Shown: positions 17,217 to 26,377 of the stretch, in pieces | Layout of the letters: each line of letters begins with the position of its first letter | How positions within the stretch are numbered: position 1 is the first letter of the stretch | DNA from: Flavobacterium psychrophilum | Lineage (GTDB): Bacteria > Bacteroidota > Bacteroidia > Flavobacteriales > Flavobacteriaceae | Length of the DNA: 49,441 nucleotides | Direction: 5' to 3' | Assembly (NCBI GenBank): GCA_003243255.1 | Contig: QFQM01000012.1 | Coordinates: 1-49,441, forward strand | Position numbers and translations under genes: made by a program | The notes under the pieces: generated by a model | Databases searched by the model: none | Told to the model about the DNA's origin: nothing | What the model saw: only the letters and a program-made list of their open reading frames with translations

Positions 17217-18710
17217 ATGAAAAGAAAAATATTAACAGCCATACTGGCTTTCAGCCTCATAACAACAGTATCGGTTTCGTGTACTGATGACTTTATTGAG
17301 AGAGACATCCCTTATTCAATAGGTTCAGATAATTACTTTAACTCTGAAGAAGAATATAATAAGGCATTAATTGCGGCTTATGACATACTTCAATCTACCT
17401 ATGTTAACGTTATACTGGGTGAAATCGCTTCAGACAATACTTATGCCGGTGGTGCCGATGCTAACGACGTTGTGGGCTGGCAGCAGGTTGACAATATGAC
17501 GCACAACTCTGTTAATTCAAACATCAGAGACGTGTGGAACTGGATGTTCTCAGGTGTAAACCGCGCAAGCTACATACTTGAGTTTAAAGACAAAACAGAA
17601 TTTGAAGGTAAAGCACAGATTATAGCTGAAGCACGTTTTCTTCGCGCTTACTACCAGTTTGAGCTTGTAAAATGGTTTGGCGGTATCCCAATGAAAGGTG
17701 ATGCACGCTTTACACTTGGTGACGAGCTTGTAATACCACGCTCAACCGCTGAAGAGGTATATGAAGCCATTGAAAATGACCTGTTATTGGCTATTCCTGA
17801 TCTTAATGTAAATGCTCCTCAGGTAGGCAGGGTAACTAAAGGTGCTGCACAGGCACTGCTTGGAAAAGCATACCTTTACCATGCAACTGTTGGTGATGGA
17901 CACCCTGAAAAATATGCTCAGGCTGCAGCAATTCTTGATGAAGTTATCGGTAGCGGTAAATTCTCTTTAAAACAGGGTGACGATTACCTTAACCTGTTTG
18001 AAGAATCTCAGGAAAATAGTTCAGAATCGGTTTTTGAAGTACAATATACTGATGTTGAAGGTGCCGGTTTTGGCTGTCTTCAATGTAGTGAGGGTAACGT
18101 AGCAGTAGGTTTTAGCGGCCCAAGAAGCTACGAAGGACCTCTGTTCACTTCAGGATTCAGTTTTAACATTCCTGTTGCTGAAGCAGTAGGGCTATATGAA
18201 GAAGGAGATAACCGCCTTGCAGTAACGATCCTTAACATGGCTGACTGTGGCTGTACATATGCACCCGCTCACGAAGACACTGGTTTATTTAACCGCAAAT
18301 ACATTCCAAGAACAAGAAGGAATGAAGCGGCAGGAGATAAAAACCTTACCAACCCTAACAACTACCGTGCAATTCGTTATGCTGACGTACTGCTAATGGC
18401 TGCTGAGGCTCATAGCCACAACGGATCTACAGTACCTGCATTACAGTATCTTAACGAGGTTAGAAGAAGAGCGTTTGGTGATACAAACCACGATATTACC
18501 GATGCTTCAGCACTTACACAAACTATTCTTGACGAAAGAAGGAGAGAACTATTTGGTGAAGGCCATCGTTTCTTTGACCTTGTAAGAAACGGACAGGGAA
18601 GCGTTATACCTGACTTTAGTGAAGGTAAAAATGAGCTATTCCCTATTCCGAATGAGGAGATTCGTTTTTCTAATAACCTCTGGACACAAAATCCGGGATA
18701 TACAAACTAA
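17217..18710 (+). CDS. SusD/RagB family surface glycan-binding lipoprotein
   Basis: 497 aa. The lipobox is VSVSC (Cys22). The N-terminal half carries the tetratricopeptide-like helices of SusD (AEARFLRAYYQFELVKWFGGIP is the classic block), and the C-terminal part has the YRAIRYADVLLMAAEA and LDERRRELFGEGHRFFDLVRNG blocks of RagB/SusD. It would sit on the cell surface as a lid on the SusC barrel. The start codon lies 4 bases after the susC stop, so the two are co-transcribed and translationally close. Confidence 0.95.
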   Translation: MKRKILTAILAFSLITTVSVSCTDDFIERDIPYSIGSDNYFNSEEEYNKALIAAYDILQSTYVNVILGEIASDNTYAGGADANDVVGWQQVDNMTHNSVNSNIRDVWNWMFSGVNRASYILEFKDKTEFEGKAQIIAEARFLRAYYQFELVKWFGGIPMKGDARFTLGDELVIPRSTAEEVYEAIENDLLLAIPDLNVNAPQVGRVTKGAAQALLGKAYLYHATVGDGHPEKYAQAAAILDEVIGSGKFSLKQGDDYLNLFEESQENSSESVFEVQYTDVEGAGFGCLQCSEGNVAVGFSGPRSYEGPLFTSGFSFNIPVAEAVGLYEEGDNRLAVTILNMADCGCTYAPAHEDTGLFNRKYIPRTRRNEAAGDKNLTNPNNYRAIRYADVLLMAAEAHSHNGSTVPALQYLNEVRRRAFGDTNHDITDASALTQTILDERRRELFGEGHRFFDLVRNGQGSVIPDFSEGKNELFPIPNEEIRFSNNLWTQNPGYTN

Positions 18711-18716
18711 TATATC

Positions 18717-20246
18717 ATGAAAAATATAAAGATACTTATGTTGTTTATGCTGACGGCTTTTGCAATAAGCTGTTCAGATGACGAAAACAGTCTTGGCGAC
18801 GTAAAAAACGGAGCTCCGGCAGGCAATATTACAGCCTTATTTACCATTACCCAGGACAACACAGGATTAGTAACCATTACGCCAAATGCTGAAGGTGCAG
18901 TGCGCTTTGAGGTGTATGACGGAGATGGTGCTGTTGAACCTGTAAAACTGCTTCCGGGGCAAAACTTGCAGCATACTTATGCTGAAGGTGTTTACCCTGT
19001 AAGGATAGTTGCCTTTGATATAACAGGAAAACAAAGCGAGGCTACACAGGAACTTACTGTAACCTTCAGGGCTCCTGAAAATCTTGAGATCACTGCTACT
19101 CCTGTAGCTGGTAATTCATTTGGTATAGATCTTACTGCAAAAGCAGACTACGAAACTTTCTTTGAAGTTACGTTTGGTGAGGCCGGTGAAACTCCGGTAC
19201 CTTTTAACGAAGGCCAAACCATTAACCACGTTTACAATGCGGTAGGTGTTTATACAATTACTGTAACGGCATACAGCGGAGGTGCAGCTACTACAGTAGC
19301 TACTAAAGAGGTTACTATCCTTAACCCTCTTGGATTACCTCTTAACTTTGAAAGCAATACCCTAACCTACTCTTTTATAGACTTTGGAGGTTGTGCTACA
19401 AGTGTTGCTGATAACCCTGATGCTACAGGCTTAAATACAAGTGCTAAAGTAGGCCACATGGTTAAAAACGCTGGTGAAACATGGGCAGGAACTGCGATTC
19501 AGCTTGACGAGGTTCTTGATTTTGTTACCTACAAAAGCGTTAAAATGAAAGTTTGGTCTCCTGCAGCAGGTATTCCTGTAACGCTTAAAGTTGAAAATGC
19601 TGCCGATGCAGCAATTAACTTTGAGAATCAGCAATTAACTACTGTAGCTAATGCATGGGAAACCATTACATTTAATTACGGAAGTATTGACGAGACTCAG
19701 GACTTCTCTAAACTGGTTATCTTCTTCAATCTTGGTACGAGCGGTTCTGGAGAATCGTATTACTTTGATGACATTGAGCTTACTATCAACCCTCTTCCTC
19801 TTACGTTTGAAGCCCCAACAACTATCAATGGTTTTGGTGACGCAATAGGCTCTGTAGATGTAAACCCTGACCAGTCAGGCATCAATACGAGTGCCGGTGT
19901 TGGTAAATTTATAAAATCAAACGGTGCTCAGACATGGGCTGGTGTAGCTATACCGCTTGTAGCGCCAATTGATTTCAGTGTTCAGAAAAAAATCAAAATG
20001 AAAGTTTGGTCACCACAGGTTGGTACTCCTGTACTTTTGAAATTTGAGAAAAACGGTGACAATACAGTGGCTATGGAAAAACTGGCTACAACAACTGTTG
20101 CCAATGCGTGGGAAGAACTTACTTATGACTATGAAGACGTTATAGATAGTTCTGTAGATTACCAAATGGCTGTAATATTCTTTAATTTTAATATTGCAGG
20201 CGACGGTACAACCTATTATTTTGACGACATAAAACAATCGAACTAA
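18717..20246 (+). CDS. Surface lipoprotein with PKD-like domains and two tandem carbohydrate-binding-like modules
   Basis: 509 aa. The lipobox is FAISC (Cys19). Two PKD-like beta domains (about 38-117 and 118-202) precede two homologous modules, about 207-357 and 360-508. Both start with LPL(N/T)FE, share the pattern NTSA.VG..(V/I)K, (E/Q)TWAG.AI.L, KMKVWSP..G.PV.LK, TTVANAWE and end in YYFDDI. They look like CBM4/CBM-galactose-type beta-sandwiches. The place after SusD is where PULs encode a SusE-like surface glycan-binding protein, so binding of beta-glucan outside the cell is the likely role. It lies 6 bases after susD and 4 bases before the GH16 gene. Confidence 0.85.
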   Translation: MKNIKILMLFMLTAFAISCSDDENSLGDVKNGAPAGNITALFTITQDNTGLVTITPNAEGAVRFEVYDGDGAVEPVKLLPGQNLQHTYAEGVYPVRIVAFDITGKQSEATQELTVTFRAPENLEITATPVAGNSFGIDLTAKADYETFFEVTFGEAGETPVPFNEGQTINHVYNAVGVYTITVTAYSGGAATTVATKEVTILNPLGLPLNFESNTLTYSFIDFGGCATSVADNPDATGLNTSAKVGHMVKNAGETWAGTAIQLDEVLDFVTYKSVKMKVWSPAAGIPVTLKVENAADAAINFENQQLTTVANAWETITFNYGSIDETQDFSKLVIFFNLGTSGSGESYYFDDIELTINPLPLTFEAPTTINGFGDAIGSVDVNPDQSGINTSAGVGKFIKSNGAQTWAGVAIPLVAPIDFSVQKKIKMKVWSPQVGTPVLLKFEKNGDNTVAMEKLATTTVANAWEELTYDYEDVIDSSVDYQMAVIFFNFNIAGDGTTYYFDDIKQSN

Positions 20247-20250
20247 GATT

Positions 20251-21900
20251 ATGAAAAAGACTTTAAACAACTTTATGAAATTCCTGCTGGTACTTGTATT
20301 GGTAACCGGATGTCAGGAAGACGATTTGAGTTTTGGCGATACCAACCCACCAAGTGATCTACAGCTTACTGCTGAGATTGTAGGTGTTACTGCCGATACG
20401 CCAAACGGTGACGGATCAGGATTGGTAAACATCAAAGCTTCTGCAAAAGGTGCAATGACTTACCAGTTCAAATTTAATGACGGTACGCAAAGTGATGCAA
20501 TGCCTAAAGGCGAATACACACAACGTTTTACCCAGACCGGTACATTTACGTATGTAATCACCGCTATTGCTTATGGCAGCGGAGGTTCTATGACAAGTAA
20601 ATCTATTAACGTAACGGTATACAGTAGCTTCTCTGACCCTGAAACGGTTCAGAAACTAACAGGCGGAACAAATAAAACTTGGTACTGGTTTGCTTCTAAA
20701 GCCGGTCACCTTGGTGTAGGTCCTAACGAAGCTTCTGATAATGGTGCTGTTCCTCAGTATTATGCTGCGGGTCCGTTTGAGAAATCTTCAGGATCAGCTG
20801 CTTGTTTCTATCAGGAATCTTTAGTATTTACTAAAGATGGCGATAATTTGAGGTTTAAACTAAATGCTGACGAAGGTGTATTCTTCAACGCTTCTTTCAA
20901 CAGTGTTGGTGGCAGCACAGCTCCAGATGACCAGTGTCTTGCTTATGATACTTCAGCTGACCATATGGTTAGCCTTATGCCAACAAGCTCTCTGGTAGCA
21001 CCGGACAAAACAATGGGTACTACTATGGACTTTAATGGCGGCTTTATGGGTTACTACATCGGTACTTCAAGATATGAGATCCTGAAAATTACTGATACAG
21101 AACTTCACGTAAGAGCTGTAATGGGTGGAAACCCTGCATTAGCATGGTATCACATATTCACTACTAAAACCATAGCTGAGCAACAAGCCGGAAATGGTGG
21201 TGATGAAGATTACACAGATCTGTTCTGGTCTGATGAGTTTGATACAGATGGTGCACCTGATGCAACCAAATGGACATACGACTTAGGAACAGGTGAAAAC
21301 GGCTGGGGTAACAACGAACAGCAATACTACAGACAGGAAAATGCTGTTGTAGAAGGTGGTAACCTAAAAATCACTGCAAAATCTGAAACTTTCGGTGGTA
21401 AAAACTACACATCTGCACGTCTTAAAACGGAAGGACTATTTGACTTTACTTACGGAAGGGTTGAAATACGTGCCAAACTGGCAACCGGAAGCGGTACATG
21501 GCCTGCACTATGGATGCTTGGAGCAAATTACCAGACACAGCCATGGCCTAAGTGTGGTGAGATTGACATTATGGAGCACGTAGGTAACAACCAGGATCAT
21601 GTATTGGGTACGCTTCACATGGAAGGTAATTCCGGAGGTAACGGTATAAGTGGTGACACTACAGTGGCCGGAGCTTCTACAGATTTCCACATCTATGAGC
21701 TGATATGGAGCCCTACTCAGATTACATGGAAGGTTGACGGAACTCCGTTCCATACCTATGCCAACACTGCTTCTTCTCCATTCAACGCTGATTTCTTCCT
21801 GATCATGAACGTTGCTATGGGTGGAAACCTGGGCGGAACAATCGCACCCGGCTTTGTATCTTCAACCATGGAGGTTGATTATGTAAAAGTCTTCAAATAA
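20251..21900 (+). CDS. GH16 endo-beta-1,3-glucanase (laminarinase) lipoprotein with PKD domain
   Basis: 549 aa. The lipobox is VTGC (Cys21). A PKD-like domain (about 36-125), a middle beta-rich domain (about 128-305) seen in PUL lipoproteins and a C-terminal GH16 catalytic domain (about 322-549) follow. The GH16 active-site motif is EIDIME (Glu437 nucleophile, Asp439, Glu442 acid/base), with the substrate-cleft blocks GWGNNEQQYY and TWPALWMLG. EIDIME and these blocks are typical of laminarinases, which cut beta-1,3-glucan internally. As a lipoprotein it is probably surface-exposed. Confidence 0.93.
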   Translation: MKKTLNNFMKFLLVLVLVTGCQEDDLSFGDTNPPSDLQLTAEIVGVTADTPNGDGSGLVNIKASAKGAMTYQFKFNDGTQSDAMPKGEYTQRFTQTGTFTYVITAIAYGSGGSMTSKSINVTVYSSFSDPETVQKLTGGTNKTWYWFASKAGHLGVGPNEASDNGAVPQYYAAGPFEKSSGSAACFYQESLVFTKDGDNLRFKLNADEGVFFNASFNSVGGSTAPDDQCLAYDTSADHMVSLMPTSSLVAPDKTMGTTMDFNGGFMGYYIGTSRYEILKITDTELHVRAVMGGNPALAWYHIFTTKTIAEQQAGNGGDEDYTDLFWSDEFDTDGAPDATKWTYDLGTGENGWGNNEQQYYRQENAVVEGGNLKITAKSETFGGKNYTSARLKTEGLFDFTYGRVEIRAKLATGSGTWPALWMLGANYQTQPWPKCGEIDIMEHVGNNQDHVLGTLHMEGNSGGNGISGDTTVAGASTDFHIYELIWSPTQITWKVDGTPFHTYANTASSPFNADFFLIMNVAMGGNLGGTIAPGFVSSTMEVDYVKVFK

Positions 21901-21932
21901 AATATTCTATCTATTCTAAAAATTCACAGTTA

Positions 21933-21981
21933 CCCAATAGTAAAGAGCCCTGCAAAGGCAGGGTTCTCTCCTATTGGCTTT
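21933..21981 (+). terminator. Strong hairpin inside the glucan operon
   Basis: The outer arms CCAATAG/CTATTGG (21933-21939, 21971-21977) and the inner arms AGAGCCCTGC/GCAGGGTTCT (21945-21954, 21959-21968) stack into one long stem followed by CTTTT. It lies between the GH16 and GH3 genes, so it may partly terminate or protect the mRNA and lower expression of the two downstream enzymes. Confidence 0.7.
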
Positions 21982-21993
21982 TAAAAAATTATA

Positions 21994-24291
21994 ATGAAAT
22001 ATAATTTACCAAAATATATCCTGCCGGCATTACTTGCACTCGCATTGGGTTGCAGTTCTGCAAAACAGGATGTGGCACAATCTCCAAAAAACAAAACATC
22101 CGTAGACCGAAAAGTTGATTCATTACTAAACCTGATGACCCTTGAAGAAAAGGTGGGCCAGATGAATCAGTATAACGGTTTCTGGAATGTAACCGGTCCG
22201 GCTCCGAAAGATGGATCGGCCGCAAAAAAATATGATCACCTGAAAAAAGGCCTGGTAGGTTCCATGCTGAATGTTAAGGGTGTAAAAGATGTAAAGGCGT
22301 TACAAAAAATTGCTGTAGAAGAAACAAGACTGGGTATACCGGTTATCTTTGGATATGATGTTATCCACGGGTACAAAACCATTAGCCCTATCCCCCTTGC
22401 CGAAGCCGCAAGCTGGGATCTTGATGCGATACAAAAATCGGCTGAGATTGCCGCTGCTGAGTCGGCTGCATCAGGTCTGAACTGGACATTTGCCCCAATG
22501 GTAGATATTTCGCGCGATGCCCGCTGGGGCCGCGTAATGGAAGGTGCAGGAGAAGATCCGTACCTTAACAGTGTTATTGCCGTTGCACGTGTAAAAGGCT
22601 TTCAGGGTAACCTGGGCGAGTTTAACCTTGCCGCCTGCGTTAAACACTTTGCAGGCTATTCTTTTGCCGAATCGGGCAGGGATTACAATACTGCGGATAT
22701 GAACCGCAACACACTTCATAACATTATCCTCCCTCCTTTTAAGGCTGCCGCCGATGCCGGTGCGCTTACCTTTATGAACTCATTTAATGATATAGATGGT
22801 ATTCCTGCAACAGGAAATGCCTATCTGCAAAGGGAGATACTTAAAAAAGAATGGAACTTTCAGGGCTTTGTAGTGAGCGACTGGGGTTCTATGGGCGAAA
22901 TGGTTGCCCATGGCTACTCTAAAGACCTTAAGCAGGCAGCGGAACAGGCTGCCAACGCAGGAAGCGACATGGATATGGAATCATCCGGCTATGTTGAACA
23001 CCTTGTGGCTTTGGTGCGCGAAGGCAAAGTATCTGAAGACAAGATAAACGATGCGGTTAGACGTATCCTGAGAGTTAAATTTCAATTGGGATTATTTGAT
23101 AATCCATACAAATACTGCGACGAAGCCCGTGAGGCTGCAACTGTTGGCAAAAAAGAATTCCATGACGGAGTGCTGGATGTTGCTAAAAAATCGATTGTAT
23201 TGCTTAAAAACGAAAAGAACCTGCTTCCGTTAAAGAAACAGGGACAGAAAATTGCTGTTATCGGTGCATTGGCAAACGATAAGACCAGCCCTCTTGGAAG
23301 CTGGAGAATTGGGGCTGATGATGGTACTGCAGCATCTGTACTTGAAGGTCTTTCAAAATATACCGGTAATACCGTAAAATATGCCAAAGGTGCAGATGTG
23401 GCTTTGGACAACCCTCAGTTTGTAGTTGAGACAAAAATCAACATGACTGACAAGAGCGGTTTTGATGAAGCGGTAGCTACTGCTAAAGGTGCCGATGTTG
23501 TAATTATGGTACTTGGCGAACACGGACTGCAAACCGGCGAAGGCCGTAGCCGTGCTGAGCTTGGATTACCGGGCGTTCAGCAGGAATTGCTGGAGACTGT
23601 TTATAAGGCAAATCCAAATATTGTTCTTGTACTTACTAACGGAAGGCCTCTTACAATTCCGTGGGCTGCAGAAAACATCCCAGCTATTGTTGAAGCATGG
23701 CATCTGGGTACTGAAAGCGGCCATGCTATTGCTCAGGTACTGTATGGTGATTACAACCCAAGCGGAAAGCTCCCTATGAGCTTCCCTAAAGCAGTTGGGC
23801 AACTTCCGTTATACTACAATCACAAATCTACAGGAAGACCGGGCGGTGACACTCCTACCGAGAGCGTTTTCTGGTCGCACTATGGCGATATGCAAAATGC
23901 TCCTGTTTACCCTTTTGGCCACGGTTTAAGCTACTCTACGTTTGAGTATTCTAACCTGAAACTGAGCAACAACTCATTTGGACAAAAAGGACATATTACA
24001 GTTAGCGTAGATGTTAAGAACACTAGTAAAATAGATGGTAAAGAGGTGGTTCAGTTGTACATTAGGGACTTATTTGGTTCGGTTACAAGACCTGTAAAAG
24101 AACTGAAAGGATTTGAGCTGACAGAAATAAAAGCCGGCCAGACCAAAACCATAACTTTTACAATAGACGAAAAAACTATTGAATTTTATACAGCTAATGA
24201 AAAATGGGAAGCCGAAACAGGTGATTTTAAAGTGTTTGTAGGCGGAAGCTCGGTTACAAAACTTGAAGCGTCATTCAGCTATTCAAAATAA
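21994..24291 (+). CDS. GH3 beta-glucosidase lipoprotein (BglX-like)
   Basis: 765 aa. The lipobox is LALGC (Cys20). GH3 N-terminal barrel (about 36-370) with the motif KHFAGY and the nucleophile Asp296 in FVVSDWGSM; GH3 C-terminal domain (about 390-620) with GEHGLQTGEGRSRAELGLP carrying the candidate acid/base region; and a fibronectin III-like C-terminal domain (about 670-760). The layout and length match periplasmic BglX-type beta-glucosidases, which release glucose from laminari- or gentio-oligosaccharides. It is probably the last extracytoplasmic step of the pathway. Confidence 0.93.
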   Translation: MKYNLPKYILPALLALALGCSSAKQDVAQSPKNKTSVDRKVDSLLNLMTLEEKVGQMNQYNGFWNVTGPAPKDGSAAKKYDHLKKGLVGSMLNVKGVKDVKALQKIAVEETRLGIPVIFGYDVIHGYKTISPIPLAEAASWDLDAIQKSAEIAAAESAASGLNWTFAPMVDISRDARWGRVMEGAGEDPYLNSVIAVARVKGFQGNLGEFNLAACVKHFAGYSFAESGRDYNTADMNRNTLHNIILPPFKAAADAGALTFMNSFNDIDGIPATGNAYLQREILKKEWNFQGFVVSDWGSMGEMVAHGYSKDLKQAAEQAANAGSDMDMESSGYVEHLVALVREGKVSEDKINDAVRRILRVKFQLGLFDNPYKYCDEAREAATVGKKEFHDGVLDVAKKSIVLLKNEKNLLPLKKQGQKIAVIGALANDKTSPLGSWRIGADDGTAASVLEGLSKYTGNTVKYAKGADVALDNPQFVVETKINMTDKSGFDEAVATAKGADVVIMVLGEHGLQTGEGRSRAELGLPGVQQELLETVYKANPNIVLVLTNGRPLTIPWAAENIPAIVEAWHLGTESGHAIAQVLYGDYNPSGKLPMSFPKAVGQLPLYYNHKSTGRPGGDTPTESVFWSHYGDMQNAPVYPFGHGLSYSTFEYSNLKLSNNSFGQKGHITVSVDVKNTSKIDGKEVVQLYIRDLFGSVTRPVKELKGFELTEIKAGQTKTITFTIDEKTIEFYTANEKWEAETGDFKVFVGGSSVTKLEASFSYSK

Positions 24292-24300
24292 AACAGCATT

Positions 24301-25065
24301 ATGAAAAAAATATCACTGATACTCCTTCTTGCAGGCACTATAGCATCGGCACAGGTCAAAAAAGGCAAGCTGGTTTGGGAAGAGAACTTTAATGGTAAAA
24401 GCCTGAATGAGAAGGTTTGGAATTATGAACTTGGCGATGGCTGCCCTAACGTATGCGGATGGGGTAACAACGAACGCCAGATCTACACTAAAACCAATCA
24501 CAGGCTCGAAGGCGGTAATCTTATCATTACTACTAAAAAAGAGGGTGATAAATATACCTCAACGCGTATTACTACTGCCGGTAAAAAAGAATTTAAGTAC
24601 GGTTACATGGAGGCCAGGGCTAAACTGCCTGTAGGATACGGTATCTGGCCTGCATTCTGGATGCTTGGCTCTAACATCTCAAAAGTAGGATGGCCTTTAG
24701 CCGGAGAGATCGATATTTTGGAATACATAGGCCGCGAGCCTCATACAGCATACACTACACTCCATACCAAAGCACATCATGGTGATAAGGCAAGCTCTAA
24801 AAAAACACCAATAGCCGATATAGAACAAGGCTTTCATACTTATGGCGTGAAATGGACAGCAGAGCAAATGGAGTTTTTTGTTGACGGAAAATCGGTTTAT
24901 ACCTATGTACCGGAGAATAAGAGTGTAGAAGTATGGCCTTATGACCAGCCGTTCTATTTTATCCTGAATACGGCTGTTGGGGGCAACTTTGGCGGTCCGG
25001 ATGTAGATGATAGCATATTCCCTCAGGAATACATTATAGATTATGTAAGAGTATACGAAAATTGA
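24301..25065 (+). CDS. Secreted GH16 beta-glucanase (laminarinase-like)
   Basis: 254 aa: a signal peptide (cleavage near IASAQ, no lipobox) and a single GH16 domain. Active-site motif EIDILE (Glu136, Asp138, Glu141); cleft blocks GWGNNERQIY and IWPAFWMLG are shared with the first GH16. With no lipid anchor it is soluble, in the periplasm or exported further, whereas the first GH16 is a lipoprotein. A split of labour, one cutting long chains outside and one cutting imported oligosaccharides, is plausible but inferred. It lies 9 bases after the GH3 gene and before a strong terminator. Confidence 0.93.
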   Translation: MKKISLILLLAGTIASAQVKKGKLVWEENFNGKSLNEKVWNYELGDGCPNVCGWGNNERQIYTKTNHRLEGGNLIITTKKEGDKYTSTRITTAGKKEFKYGYMEARAKLPVGYGIWPAFWMLGSNISKVGWPLAGEIDILEYIGREPHTAYTTLHTKAHHGDKASSKKTPIADIEQGFHTYGVKWTAEQMEFFVDGKSVYTYVPENKSVEVWPYDQPFYFILNTAVGGNFGGPDVDDSIFPQEYIIDYVRVYEN

Positions 25066-25090
25066 TTATTTCGTTGTTGGGTTAGTTCAT

Positions 25091-25123
25091 AAAAAGAGGG
25101 TTTTGCAAGGGCCCTCTTTTTTT
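25091..25123 (+). terminator. Terminator of the glucan operon
   Basis: AAAAGAGGG (25092-25100) pairs with CCCTCTTTT (25112-25120) and is followed by a T-run, 26 bases after the GH16 stop. Confidence 0.88.
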
Positions 25124-25206
25124 ATCTAATAATCCTAAATAATTTGAACACGGATGACACGATTTTGCTTACCATACTCCCTTATATAGCATCATGCAAT
25201 CAACAT

Positions 25207-25242
25207 AAAAAAATCCCATTCGTGTCAGAATGGGATTTTTTA
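25207..25242. terminator. Second, bidirectional terminator hairpin
   Basis: AAAAAATCCCATTC (25208-25221) and GAATGGGATTTTTT (25228-25241) form a perfect 14-bp stem with a 6-base loop. It can end the minus-strand lipoprotein gene that stops at 25334 and back up the glucan operon terminator. Confidence 0.85.
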
Positions 25243-25255
25243 TATAATCTTTATT

Positions 25256-25292
25256 AGATTGCCATACTTCGTTACACTACGCTCGCAATGAC
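25256..25292. repeat. Dispersed repeat, half copy
   Basis: The segment AGATTGCCATACTTCG ... ACTACGCTCGCAATGAC matches the right half of the longer palindromic copy at 44748-44811. It lies in the non-coding gap between the glucan operon and the convergent lipoprotein gene. The left arm is missing here. Confidence 0.65.
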
Positions 25293-25333
25293 AAACGTGC
25301 TGAAAACTGAGACTGTGACTGTAAACTTAAAAA

Positions 25334-25825
25334 CTAGTACGTTTCAGCTTTATCATCACCTGTTATCTGCCCTTCGAGTATTTCAGCTCCGGCATATAGC
25401 AGCCTGCCATTTTTTTTCAGGCTATATTTCTTTTGGAGTTCCAGAGACCAGTCACTGCCTACATAAGGAGTGCCTTCTTTTGCTCTTTCAAGCATTATGG
25501 CCTCATCATTATCAGGAAGAAACAGCTCTGCCCTGTCTCCATCTTCTTCAAACACCACAAAAGCACTTTTATTCATGCTTTCTCCTTTTAGTTCATCAAT
25601 AAGGTTAAGACGGTATCCTTCTTCAAAAACCCTGATACATTCCTCTTTTAGCTTTGACCATCTGTAACCGGCCGAGTGAACACAACCATGTTCGTCCTTA
25701 TCAGTGCCTAAAACCACTTTCTTGTCGCTAATGGCATCAGTTCCGTCATTACTCCTGTCTTTTAGTATTCCATCACACGAAAAAAGAATAAAGGCCATTG
25801 CTGACAACATGATCAGTTTTTTCAT
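25334..25825 (-). CDS. Putative lipoprotein of unknown function
   Basis: 163 aa with the lipobox LFSC (Cys17). The segment DKDEHGCVHSAGYRWSKLKEE contains a Cys that could pair with the Cys in EECIRVF, giving a small disulfide-stabilised motif that recurs in Bacteroidota exported proteins. The C-terminal half is beta-rich (AFVVFEEDGDRAELFLP) and acidic. It is likely a periplasmic or outer-membrane lipoprotein. It is followed, after 39 bases, by another exported protein gene on the same strand upstream. No function is assigned. Confidence 0.75.
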   Translation of the reverse strand: MKKLIMLSAMAFILFSCDGILKDRSNDGTDAISDKKVVLGTDKDEHGCVHSAGYRWSKLKEECIRVFEEGYRLNLIDELKGESMNKSAFVVFEEDGDRAELFLPDNDEAIMLERAKEGTPYVGSDWSLELQKKYSLKKNGRLLYAGAEILEGQITGDDKAETY

Positions 25826-25864
25826 AATCGATTTTTTAAAGGGTAACTAAAGTACAAAAAAATA

Positions 25865-26368
25865 TTAATAAGGCTTGAACTCGTAAAGCGTATTATCTAC
25901 CCTTTCAAAAGTAACTGTACCATCCTCTTCAACAAAATATTTTATAAGCACTTCCCCCCAACGCAGTCCGTTATAAAAATCAGCAATGATCCATCTGTGG
26001 TTAAGCACTTTAATCTTTGCAATGGTAAAGGGTTTACCACCATCCATTGGAGGATAACCTATTAAAGGATTACCGTTAGGATTAGTATTTTGTTTAAAAA
26101 TAGCATCTGTTATAGCCATAACAATTGCTTTGGGATCCTGTCCTTTAAAATACTCCTGGGCATTGGTATTATTTTCAAGGGAAAAATAATTTTCTGCTGC
26201 CATTTTTTCTTTTTCAGCATCGACTTCTTTCTGAGATGCCTTAACGTCAGCTTTCATTTTTTCTATACGTTCATTTTCAAACTTCTGCTGGCTTGTAAAA
26301 TACATGTATGTAAATACATTGATAAGCAATGAGAAGATGAACAGGTATAAGAAAAGGTTCTTTTTCAT
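25865..26368 (-). CDS. Membrane-anchored protein of unknown function
   Basis: 167 aa. A single N-terminal membrane helix (about 4-24) is followed by a charged coiled-coil segment (about 27-60, rich in Lys and Glu) and a C-terminal globular part (about 70-167) with several aromatic-rich strands (RWIIADFYNGLRWGEVLIKYF). It is anchored in the inner membrane with the globular part most likely in the periplasm. It lies 9 bases downstream of the MBL-fold gene on the same strand, which suggests co-transcription. I do not recognise the family. Confidence 0.72.
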   Translation of the reverse strand: MKKNLFLYLFIFSLLINVFTYMYFTSQQKFENERIEKMKADVKASQKEVDAEKEKMAAENYFSLENNTNAQEYFKGQDPKAIVMAITDAIFKQNTNPNGNPLIGYPPMDGGKPFTIAKIKVLNHRWIIADFYNGLRWGEVLIKYFVEEDGTVTFERVDNTLYEFKPY

Positions 26369-26377
26369 GGTATAAGT

